Shown here one piece after another: positions 1 through 16,462 of a stretch of 64,000 bases of DNA (its first letter is position 1; the number at the start of each line of letters is the position of its first letter). This DNA is from Tachypleus tridentatus. Its lineage: Eukaryota; Arthropoda; Merostomata; Xiphosura; Limulidae. Made by a program: the position numbers and the translations under genes. The stretch covers positions 156,755,290-156,819,289 of the forward strand of contig NC_134834.1 in assembly GCF_004210375.1 (NCBI RefSeq), written 5' to 3'. The notes below the pieces were generated by a model that had not been told where the DNA came from, did no database searches, and worked only from the letters and a program-made list of their open reading frames with translations.

Positions 1-1000
1 AGTCACATGGTATATTGAATGCAGCACTGGTTAAAATTAATGTTTGATAAAATAATTACTACAATATGATGTGGATAACCGATTGACAGTTCAGAATGTC
101 CCCCAGTGGTTTTCCCAAGATATTTTAATCTGTCAATAGGCCACAACATTCTTTTAATACAAGATTTCAAGGAGGTAACTTGTGTCTTTAGTTTACTCAA
201 AATTTCATACTTTTTTAAACCTAAATACAGTTTTAGTTATTAAGATTAGTAATTTAGTAGAATTCTGTGGTATCAGTATAGTTATTTTTTGGTTATTCAA
301 CTGTTTATATAGAATCTTAAATTTTTGTGTACTCCATGTGCAAAATTTTAAAAGACTTAGCAACCTATGTTCAGCAGCAAGGGAGTTCAAAGGTTATGAC
401 TAGAAGAAAAATGTTTGCTTTATTTCTGGATTTATTGTTCTATTTTTAATAAAAAAAATAAGTGTCATAACTTATTTCTAAATAGTAATTATCTGTATGC
501 ATATGTAATGTATAATAATTTAAATATTACAGTATAATTCAAAATACTGGTCCACCAAAAGATAGTCAAGACCTAGTCAGTATCGTATTATTGGATATGG
601 TAACATGAATGTTAGCTAGGCACAAGTAGGTTAATATAATATGTAAAGTTATCAGTCCTAAGGTACTTAGACTAAACATTTGTATTTTTAAGCTATAATA
701 TGTAGTCATTCTAGCTGGACAAAAGCATGATGTATATTTATTTCAGAATTTTTTTTATTATGGTTATATGGTTGGTTGAGTGACAAGACACCAATTAGAG
801 TATAGAAAATAACATGAAATGTAGTCTTACTGAAAATGTGTGAAATGTTTTAGAGAGCTCAGGGGTTATGCAAATATTCAAAATTTTTTGGGACTATTTT
901 TTAATCATAATATGAAAACACTGCACTCAGACCAATAACTAAAAAACAGACTATTTTCACAAATCTTTAGTGGAAGTATTTCATTAAAAAAATTGAATTG
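1..1000. repeat. Diverged repeat unit, copy A (5' truncated by window)
   Basis: This segment aligns by eye with 1505-2480 at an offset of about 1435-1444 bases. Shared landmarks in the same order are ATAACC (75/1514), ATACAG followed by TTAGTTATTAAG (225/1669), an AGACTTAGCAA block, GTCAAGAC (564) against GCCAAGAC (1999), TTAGACTAAA followed by ATTTGT, and GTAGTCATTCT. Identity is patchy, perhaps 60-70 percent, so the duplication is old. No long reading frame is shared by the copies. It may be a segmental tandem duplication or two copies of an unknown transposon. Confidence is good for the homology and low for its nature. Confidence 0.6.
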
Positions 1001-1504
1001 TTGTATATCTTATTTACTGACTCTATCAAATTTTGTGAAGCTGCATGTTGTATCATAAATTATAGTGCAAATGAACTCATAGTGAAAGGGTTAATGGTAT
1101 CATCACAGGTGAATAGTCGTGTCCCCATATTTGTTGACGTGTATCAAAAGTTTATTAAACTATTATTTCATGATTTTATGTCAATAAGTTTAGTATCAAA
1201 TTGTAGATTATAATTGGAATTTTAGTATAATTGAAATATTAGATTATTAATTTATAAGTAAATATTAAAAGAACACCCACACATTGCTTGAATGCTGCAT
1301 TGGCTCAGATTGTGTTTATATCCAAATACAAATTCTGTAGTGTTGTACTAATTAGGATCTGAAATTACTAATATTAAGTTAGAATAAATAAGAACCTCCT
1401 TTCTGTTTGCTAAGATAGTATGATGTACTGAATCAAACAATGCCCCAACTGATGTTTTTTCTATTTTTCAAGACATCTGGTTACATAAACCTGTTTCTGT
1501 TTAT

Positions 1505-2480
1505 GACATGTAAATAACCAGTCAGAAGCTCAGTATGTGTCCCATGTGGTTTTTTGAGCCTTTGCAAATTATTTGTATGAGAAATCCTTTTTTTCTTTTT
1601 TTTTTTTTACTCTAGATTTGAAAATGGTAAGTTGACCCTTTAGTAAGCTAAAAACATTTTTAATCAAAATACAGCTTAGTTATTAAGTTTCATAAATTAT
1701 GATCAAATTCTATGGTACTGATTTAGTAATGTATGATTTTTGTTTATTATAAATGTATATATAAAATTAAAATTTTTTCCACATCCTTCATGTGTGAAAT
1801 TTTATAAGACTTAGCAATTTGTGACAAGCAGCAAATAAGTACAAAGGTTGTTACTAGAAGAGTGTTTGCTTTACTTTGTTTACTGTTCTGTGTTTTAAGA
1901 AAAATAAGTTTAAGAACTTGTTTGTAAACATAAAATATATATAATATATTAAAACTTAAATATGACTATTTTACAAAATACTATTCCACTGAAACTCAGC
2001 CAAGACGGATCACTTTAAGATCAGTTTTATATTATTGGATATGTTAAAATGAGTGTATGTACAACACATGAATGTAACTTTTGTATTGTTAGACATGAAA
2101 GACTGGAAGGTCAGTATAGTGAAAATATTAAGTATATATAAATTTATATTATGATACTTAAGCTGTTTAGACTAAATATTTGTTGTTTGTAGTCATTCTG
2201 AATGAGGAAAGCATTTATTATTTTCTAATTTTTAATGGTGGTTACAAGGTTAGTTGAATTGGTAGACCATTTTAGGTTGGGTGGAGAAAGCAGAGAAAAT
2301 ATAGTTTTAATGAAAACAAATGTTTGAAATGTGTTGAGGTTTTAGAGATTACACAAATATTTGAGATTTTTGGGACAAAGAATAATTTTAATCATAAAGC
2401 AAAAATCACTCAGGCTACTAATGAAACAATTTTCACAAAAAATACTTCATTAAAAGTTTACCAAGTTTTTAAGAATACAC
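1505..2480. repeat. Diverged repeat unit, copy B
   Basis: This is the second copy of the unit at 1-1000, in the same orientation. It also matches copy C in the last RpS5 intron through the block TGACTATTTTACAAAATACT followed by GCCAAGAC, then TTTAG(A/T)CTAAATAT and GTCATTCT. A short stretch at about 1610-1626 looks like an acceptor, 11 bases and then a GTAAGT donor, but copy A lacks it and I do not treat it as an exon. Confidence 0.6.
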
Positions 2481-5400
2481 ATATTGCATTAAAAGTTTAT
2501 AGTATGGTTATGTAATGTGTACAAATGTGCATACAAATTTTTATTTTATACCAAACCAGTTGTTAAAAGTTAATGTATTTACACCTTGGCTAGTTACTAC
2601 ACGGCTGTCATATGAATCCTGAGTTGTCAAAATACAAAAGTAAACATCAGTGCTTTATCTTTTCATATAGTAAAAATATCCTAACTTTTCATCACCTTGA
2701 ATGTACGATAATTTCTCAGGGCCTTTTGACAACAACAATAACTGTGTACAGAAGATTTTTTATTAATGGCCAATTTGGAGTTATTCTAGTAAAAACTAAC
2801 AAAATAGAAATACTTTGTTGAAATATATGTTGATTAAAAGCCATTTTAGAACATATTGCTTGCTATGGTTCTTAAACAACTATGCAAGCCAAACAAGGTG
2901 AGGAATTTTTTTTTTTTTCACAGAATTAAGTTCAGTAGCATAAGGGAAGTCTGCTAGTTCATTGACCATAACACCTAAAACTGGAGCAAAAGCTGTTATA
3001 TTGTTCAGAACTTTTAATGGGGTGGTACTTCATTGGAACAAATGTAACATTTGGTGCTAGATGTTCCTTAAAATTACATTGAACACAGAAAAATATTTAA
3101 AAAATATTAAAAGTTCAATTTGCCAATTTGTTTGAAAAATTGTGGCAGTAGTTTCATATAAAACAGTGTTCCTCTGGACCTTGTAAAGGGGAGGGGTTTG
3201 CTTTATAAATAATTCTAGATGTCTTATTTTCATACAAGCTCTGACCTTATAGCCTGAAACTGTTGGAAGTTGGTCACATCATAGTAGCTCTGAGTTGTTT
3301 TTGCCTCCCTTCCTCTTCTGTACAAACTTTTAGCTCATAGTTCCATCATTTCTTGACTGATTTGAGAACTATTTGGGTTCAGTAGGTCAAACCTCTTTGA
3401 ATGTGGGGTGGTAGAGATTCTGATGAATAATTCAAATGGTTATCTTCATCTTATGATTGGTGTTGCTGGTGGGTGCACACAAATATAGCTGATATTATAT
3501 GATAATCTCAAGTGCTATGGCTATTGGGGATTTACTCTTATTTTATAGGTCATTTGACTGATATGTACTAAGTTGCCAATCTGTTTTATGTCCAGGATTC
3601 TAATCCATGACATGTTTGGAAAGTTAGTTCAGTATACTAGGTATTAGCATGAGTCTTGGTGACATTTATGTAGACTTGAATGTTGGAAATGTAAGCTATA
3701 TAATTATTTATGTTTAGTATAGTATTGCTGCAGCAGAACGGTTGCATTTTGTTTTTATAGATTTACACAATCCAAGCACCAAAATAAATTGTCCATATGT
3801 AGCTTCAGTGTGATATTTATGTTCATAATAAATAATACTCAGATCTTGTTTTACCATTTTACCCATATCTAGAGTATCTTGCCAAACTCTAGGCTTCAGC
3901 CATGTCATGGTGTTTGCCCTACAAAAATAAAATTTTTGCAGCAAATATGGTAACAGCAGTGCTTATGTAGGTGATGATAGTAGTAGGTATGAATTTGGGC
4001 AATGTTAGAAGTGTTCATTCTTGTATTTGAAGAGAAAAATATATATTTGATAGCTACATGTAACTTAAGAGTAGTGTTTTTTCCCTTAAAAATCTGACAT
4101 CTTAAAAATTACTGCCCAAATGGCATTTGGAAATTCCACACCTGGATAATGCTGAATGTTGTCACTATCCAATCACTTGTCAAAGCTTGTGAGTAGATAT
4201 ATATCATTCAACTAATATTGCTAAAGTTGTTCATGTCACTAACCAGTACGTTGTAAGTGTAGTCTATTTTGTACATTATGGAGATTGATTGTGGCTACAG
4301 TTGGGATTTTAATGAATTTTCATTATCCAGATTGATACTGGATTAGCAAGAATTAGTGAGTGCATATGTTTGGTGATAACTAAAGCTTTGGAAAAAAACA
4401 TGTTTTGAACTTAAGATTCTGTATGTTTTTAATGTGTATAGCCTTTTATTTGTAACAAATTTCTCTCTTAATCCTGCAATTTTTTTCTGCAATCTGCTGT
4501 TACTCTTCTTACTCTTGCCACATGAAACTTGTATTAGTGGGTATATTAAAGCTGTGACTGTAAGAAAACTTTTTTTTTTTATAGCAAACTAAATTAATAT
4601 AGTTTACTTTTAATTAATAGATTGCTTTTGTACTAGTTGATGTTTCAAAGAATAAAATATGCTGTAATGTCATGGATAATATCATGGTTGTGATATTTTA
4701 TGAAGTTTTCAAAATGCAGATTTAATTTGCATTGAAAATCTGAAGCCAAAGGAGAGAAGTATTTATGTTGGTATGTTTTTACCTTGCTTGAGTTAGAACA
4801 ATGGTCATTTGAGAAATCATAGCAACTTCCATGTGCTGTTTCAGCTTTGTTTGAATATCAGCATAAGTGTGATTCAGCCATTTTTTCATTGTTCATCAGA
4901 TCTGTTTTTGACCTGTATAATTCTTTGCCTACTGTAAAGATGTCTTTATCTTTTTTTAACTTTGATGCACATAGAGCATTTCAGTAGGTTGTCCCTTGCT
5001 ACTAGCTATAAAAAGTCCTTGCACCTTTGATTTGAGCCTTCATAGTTTTTGAGTGTCAGGATCAAATTTCTTCTGCATGCCTACAGTTATGGTTCTTTTC
5101 TGGGACTGACAGAAAAAAATATGATATTGGTTTGATTTTGTTTAACTGTTTTTTTCCTGGAGCCTGGAAAACCATCTTTATAAAACTTGGATTTGACTTG
5201 ATTGAATGAAATCATCCCTTCAGTCTCAAGAGAGAGTTTCCATGTAAAAAAACGTGTGCAGGATGCCTATTCAAAATAGGCTATGCAGTATAAACATACA
5301 TTAGAAGCAAGAAATTAAACCACATCAATACTAAAATGTGTTGACAATTCATTGGGTGGTCTTAATATTAAATGCATTTGTGTGGGTGAATTTCTATATT

Positions 5401-6930
5401 CAGTGAAAATGGCAGACAACTTCAAATAAAAGTTTATTTAATCTGGTGTTTTGACACGACTTTTTCAGGGGTTAGTTAGCATTACAGATACTAAACTAAT
5501 TTTAACTTAAAAGAGCAACTGTAAAGAAAATAAACTACCAGGTAGAGTGTGCTAAAAGTATTGTTAAATAAGATAGAATCACTGATCATAATAGTAAAAG
5601 TTAAAAAATTAATAAGAAAAAAGTATTGTGGGGCAAGGCATTGTACTGGTTAATGGAAGGGCATCTAGATTCTTAAAATTTTCTGTTGAGAAAATTCACA
5701 CCTAAAATTTTCATTTGATAAAGTCTCATTGACTGTACCATGTGCTTAGATGTGATGTTTAGTGGTGGCTTCCTTGTTGTCAAGATTACTTTAAAAAGTG
5801 GTAATGAATTTCTATTCATTTTGTGGCAGATTGAAGGTGATTTATTTGCTACATTGAGTTTAGCTTTGTATTTGCGAGGTGATCAGCTAGCATGAGCAGA
5901 ATGTTGATGTGAAATCTGTTTTTTAAAAAGTTTCATACAACTTTTAGTTTGTTTATAAAAAGTGGATTATAACATGATTTGGATTTTTTTTTCAGCTAAG
6001 GAAACATAAATGGGTACTTTTGTATTATGAGGGGGCCATTAAAATCACTTGAATGTAAGAGAAATTTAAAATCTATTAATACAGTGTTAAATGTATATGA
6101 TTTATTTAAATTTGTTTTTTGTGTTTTTTCCCCACAACAACAAAAAATGTAATAACAAAGCATTAGACTTGTACATACTACACAGAAGAAACAATTTATG
6201 GAGGCCAAAAATGTTTGATACACAAGAGACCACATTAATATTAAAATTGATAAAAGAAATAATATAATTAATGGCCTCATTAATATGTAAGTATCCATAA
6301 ATGTTATGTGACACTGTTATCATCTGATGAGTGAATTGGGATTTTTGGCAGAATGTTATGTGCATCTGTTCTGGTTTAAGGAGTTAAAAACAGTAGTCTG
6401 TGAGTTAATAAATAGCATTTTGGAGATGTTGGTTTTAGCACTGCTGCTGAAGAACAGTAAAATATAGTTTAAAAATGTAAACAGAAGTGTAAAGCATTTA
6501 AATATCTATAAATTTTGTGTTTGTAGAATTTGAGTTTATAAATGAACTGTAGTGTAAAATACAACAAAAGCTCAATTCTTTGAAGGTGTTTATTTCAAAA
6601 CAGGTTACAAGATATTTCAACTTGTGTGAGAAGACAAATATATGTAGACTAGCTTATACCTCATAAAATTGAACAATCCCCATCTCATAGCAAACCCTAA
6701 TCACACATTTTGCAGCTAACTGAAATAAATTTTGTGAAATCAAACTTCACTTACAAAGATAAAGAAAAGTGCAATTGAGGCAGTCAAACCACCTGGTAAA
6801 TTCTTTTGTGAACCAATCAGAATTAAGATCATTCAAGAATTTGTGGCATCTTCATAAATACTTTTTGGTTTAAAAAAAGAAGTCTTTCTCTGTATTACTT
6901 TTCCCACTGAAACTTTCCTTTTGTTTTCAG
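2481..6930. other. Gene-free AT-rich stretch, probably 5' intron or upstream of RpS5
   Basis: I see no convincing coding exon, RNA gene or mobile element here. CpG is nearly absent. Because the RpS5 start codon follows a splice acceptor immediately, all or part of this stretch is expected to be the first intron of RpS5. I could not locate the non-coding first exon with its pyrimidine-rich start, and it may lie before the window. Confidence 0.5.
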
Positions 6931-11818
<4,888 letters not shown>

Positions 11819-11873
11819 AAGCTAGATACAGTTACTTTAAGTTCCACAGGTCTTTGTATCATAGCTTACTTGA

Positions 11874-11879
11874 AATAAA
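11874..11879 (+). terminator. RpS5 polyadenylation signal AATAAA
   Basis: A canonical AATAAA lies 56 bases past the stop codon and is followed by a T/G-containing stretch (CTGTGGCTTG, AGTTTTTTGATT). A very short 3'UTR is typical of ribosomal protein genes. Confidence 0.8.
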
Positions 11880-14800
11880 ACTGTGGCTTGAGCTTCTAAA
11901 AGTTTTTTGATTACTAAACATTTGCCAGAAGGCAACAAACAAACTTGTTTTTACAGAAACAAGCGGAATATTCAAATGATCTTTAATATGTACAGTTAAA
12001 AAGAAAACTTCAATGGAACTGTTGGATTTGAATAATACTAGATCAGTAACTAGTACTTTAAATCAATCCAAAACATCATTGTGTACCAACGAGCCAAAAT
12101 ACTCTTATGTAATTTTTTGTTCAAAGCATCAAGCATTAAAAAGGTAAAGTTTGTGACTCATATTTTAATTATATTTTGAAAGATCACTTTAAAGTAGATT
12201 ACACATTTACAGTAAACAAAGTGGTATGGAATTAGTTTAAATATGTATTATATTCATGAATAATGAATCTGTACGGGGGTTACTACAACTTTTTATTAAT
12301 ACTGCAAATGAATATTTTGAAAAGCATAGAGAAGAGGCAAAAAAAGCTTTAACACCAAATTATGTGGAATACATTTATGCTTTTATGTATAAATATTCAA
12401 ACATTTATGGTATCTTTGCTAGTTCAAAACATTTAAAATTGTTCATACAATTTTACTAAATATAATGATCACACAGTCTATGATATGTAACATTTACAAA
12501 ACTTTTAAAGTATTACGATGCCTATTTATGTACAAAACTTAAGTGGTTGATAGTAAACACACAGTATTATAAATACACACATTTGTTACAAACGACTGTT
12601 CTCTTGATAGTAAATATTTTTGACAAATACATCAAAAACAATTTTTATGAAAGTGTAGTCCTTCAAATTTAAGAACGATCTACTTTGATACTGTACCTTT
12701 AAAACTGACTTAGTAATTGAAAAATGAGAATTTTGCTAAAACTCTCATGATATTCTACACACACAATAATTACTTTCACCACCAAAGCTATGAATAATAG
12801 TGGATAATAACCTTGTCAAAACAACTGGAACAATATACACAAGTTAAACATACTATTCATGTTTTCAGATTTGTAAGCAACTGAGCAGGTAAAGTGTAGC
12901 AACAATCAAACTTGATGATTTAGCATACAGCATAGTTTAATATGCAATTAAATTCAATACCACTTCCTGTAATTGCTGTCATATGCTTTATCAAACCTTT
13001 CTTCACTGACATTTAATTCTGTCAAATGATTGAAAGAGAATTATTCTTTGCACTAATTGAAATTTTTGTTTTAATACCAACAACTATGAAAGACAGAGGC
13101 TAGCTATAAAGTTGTATCTATTGTATACACAACACTGGAACATGAAAATCCTTACTATTAATTATCTAGGAACAAGATTTAATATGATATATTCATGTAG
13201 CAATGGAAAAGAATAAAAGCTATATGCTTTGAGAAAATAGTTTCTGCCACATTTACAAAGAGTGGTCCACTTGCACATGTTCTTAATATTCAAGAAATTG
13301 GGAATCATACAATTGAAATGGTCCCAAAAAAAACTAACAAAGGTTACTGCTGATGAGGTATTGTTATCCAACTTTGAAATATAAATGCAAGTATCTTCAG
13401 TTCACTACTGTTAACACCAGCAGCAGAACTGAAGTTTATGTATGTACTAAGTCCTTATACCAGAAATTTAGAAAGTACAATATACATTATATATATTTGT
13501 ATACATACTGATCACAGTTAGTACTTATACAAGATAACCACTTCCACTTAGAAAACATGAAAATACTAAAAATTTACTCAAAGAGCTAAACATTAGAAAA
13601 AGTGAACAAAAAAGGCCTGTTAATGTATGTCCAGAAAGTAAATATAACCTTTTTGAGAGTAATACACGAAGTGTTTCACTGAGGCTGATATTCTGATGTC
13701 TATGTTATACCTTTAGCTTTCTCACCAATATGAAAACTTGTTTAGATTTCCCAACTGGCCATAAACTGAATATTCTTTTATTACTGAATGAGATGATAAG
13801 GAAACTCTGTCAATCAAATGAACCATTTGTCAAAATTAGTAAGGTATGTGTATATGATGTTACATCACATTTGTTAAGACAAAAGGTTTTTTTTATAATT
13901 TAAGGCCACATGAGAGTTAAAAAAAGGAAAATTGGGGCTATTGTCTGCATAATTGGAGTTGTAATTATGAAAGACTTGGGCTAGCTATAAAGTCGTTCCT
14001 ATTGTACATATATTAACAAAGCAATCTTGATATAAAATAACACTAATGTTCTTAATATGCAAGAAAAACTTGAATCTATGTATTTCATTAGTAATACTGA
14101 GGATTAGTATCTAGGACTTTGACTGTAAATGTTTGTATGTAGAATTACAAAAAAAAAGGTTTTTTTTTTAAATAGAGAATGGAAAAGTCCACTTTCTCAC
14201 AAAATGTTTCACTGAAAACATTCAAAACTACCAGTAATCCCCTTTTTAAAACTTGTCAGCCATATGGTCCAATATCAAAACAAAGCCAAGCTTAACAGCT
14301 CTGTCTCTCAGTTTACTGGCCAGAGCTATTATGTTATTTTCTTAAGATCCTGGTACTTTTCAGGGCTAAAAAACCAAAAATTGTAATTAGATCACATGCT
14401 TTATTTACCATGTGTCACTACTACACAAAAATGAGCTAGTTGCAAATTTAGAATCAAGATATTTTTTTCATAATAAGAAGATGCACCTACAATCGAATAT
14501 GAAACTAATAGGTGATCATTTATACAGGACAGAACATGAAGTTACTTGGTTAAGATATAGTTTTCATTTATTTTTTTATGAATATATTTAACAGTTAGTC
14601 ATCAGTTACCAACTGTCTAGGTTAAGCTGATACTATTGCATGAAAAGTTTTATTCATATCCATTTAGTTTAACAGTGTGATATATTGAAATGTAAAAATA
14701 TTTAAATGCTTAAAATTACATCTTTATATGTTTATATAGTTTCATACAAGCACAAGGTTGTTTGTTCATAAACTTTCATAACAATGTGTGTATCTAAGCA

Positions 14801-16250
14801 CTTAACAGATGGCCTGTACGTACATAGGTTAACAGCCCTGACTCTACTGTTTCAATATGATTGTAGTGAGGCAATTTGTAAGTGGAGATGGTGCCTGAAA
14901 TTGACCTCATCCAGGAAAATTACATTAGAAAGTTTTCAAATGCGAAGTGAAACATTTCCAATAACTTGGTATTTGCAGTGTTCAACCATATCAATAAAGC
15001 ATGATTCTAGCTAAGAGTTACACTCTTACAGATAAATGATGAGAGTTTCAGAAATTCCTGTACAGCTACAAAAGGGCTACATCCACTATTTGTCTCTAAT
15101 TTTGAACTGCTAGACAGAATAAACAGCATCCACTACCACACACACTTGGGTTATTAGTGTAACTGAATTTGACTACCACTTCTGTATGATGCTAAAGTAC
15201 AAAAGGAGTATTTTGTGGCAATAGGATGTAAATCAGCCCAGCACTCTAAACAACTATATGCAATTCAAGAGAACTACAGTAAAGTAAGATCCTTCTTTGG
15301 AATATTAAAGAACAATGTTCACAAACTTCTTCAAAAGCACAAAGGAGAACAACAGATCAACTGTTAAAAATCTTTACAAGTAGTATTTAACATATGGTAA
15401 ATGAGAGTATTATATTAACTTACTCATAAGCATTGAAAAACACTTATACAATTCATTATCATCTTCCCAATGATTACGATTTTGAGATTTTTTCCAAGGG
15501 ATTTATGGTGGTTGCAGCTATAATGAAAAATATGACATCTAAAGAGCTGAGAAAAATACCAAGGTAAACCTTGTATATTAACAAGTCAATATACTAACAT
15601 TACTGTAAAACAAGAAAATAACAACATTTGTATAGACTAGCTACCCATAAGGTATGGTTCCATCAAGATAATACAGGAACATGCCAGTAACTGTGCAAGA
15701 TTCAAGTATAAATAGGAATTTGTGTTATACTCCTCACAGATATATTTCATTGTTTTTGGATATCTCACATAATCCCTAAGAAGTTGTCATTGTCTGAACC
15801 TCAGCCAAAAAATGAAAACAAAGGGGCAACATAGACCACCAGAACTGGAAGAACTGAGGCCTAAGCACATATCCTTGTATGCTTACCATCGATGATGAAT
15901 ACCCCTCTGTATAACACTTTAGTTTTCCCATTAAAAAATGGGACTCTACACTGTTTTAAATATTTGTTAACTTTGTGTTCCTATTTGGTACTTTTATTTC
16001 ATTTGTAATATTTCACCATCTTAATTAAGAATAGATGTAATATACACAGAAACTATAATTCCACTAAGTCTTTAAAATGTTTAATATTTGACTAGCATTT
16101 TTGATAATTTAAAATTATCTCAGATAATAAAAAAAGGTGAACAAATAATATGTTAGGAATAAACCAAGTGGTAAAAATTAGCTTTAGGACACAAGTGATT
16201 TAGTAAACAATAAATTGCTTCAGTATAAAATGAAATCAGTAACATTTACC
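11880..16250. other. Gap between convergent genes; probably in part 3'UTR of the taperin-like gene
   Basis: I see no coding exon, RNA gene or transposon with ends. Small open frames, such as the one at 12256-12459, have no recognisable content. CpG is rare. The minus-strand gene ends at 16251, so its 3'UTR must occupy the right part of this stretch. Confidence 0.5.
15993..15998 (-). terminator. Candidate polyadenylation signal for the taperin-like gene
   Basis: AATAAA on the minus strand lies about 250 bases after the stop codon at 16251. An ATTAAA variant is nearer (16080-16085, minus). Either could be used, and AATAAA hexamers are common in such AT-rich DNA, so this is only a candidate. 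Confidence 0.3.
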
Positions 16251-16462
16251 TTAGAATAAAAGATCAGAAGTTGTAGAAGATGACCAAGATGAGATTTCCT
16301 CTGGATCAGCAGGTTTGAGCATCTCTTCATCATTTTCAGTGTTGGTTGATTCATGTTCAGGTGCAGGGAATAGGTTTTCTCTATGAATTGGTCGGGACAC
16401 TCCAAGCTCAAAGGTATCACTGTTGCTACTAAGCACAGTTGGAGTATAACTACCGAGACTAC
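16251..16462 (-). CDS. Taperin-like gene, last coding exon (C-terminal 69 residues)
   Basis: The acceptor is ACTTCCAATATCCTGTAG. The first two bases complete a glycine codon from exon 2, giving SLGSYTPTVLSSNSDTFELG and continuing through an acidic stretch (NTENDEEMLKPADPEE) to SSWSSSTTSDLLF and a stop. The SYTP segment and the short hydrophobic end after an acidic/Ser region resemble the end of vertebrate taperin. The phase match with exon 2 supports the join. Confidence 0.75.

Noticed and set aside
1070..1100. Possible piggyBac-like MITE end (GAAAGGGTTAA)
   Set aside because: No matching TTAACCCTTT end was found within a reasonable distance.
1610..1626. Micro-exon-like sequence (pyrimidine tract, AG, 11 bases, GTAAGT) in front of RpS5
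   Set aside because: It is too short to trust, is not conserved in duplicate copy A, and nothing else links it to RpS5.
6102..6365. Hydrophobic minus-strand frames near 6.0-6.4 kb
   Set aside because: Overlapping T-rich chance frames with no start context, splice sites or family resemblance.
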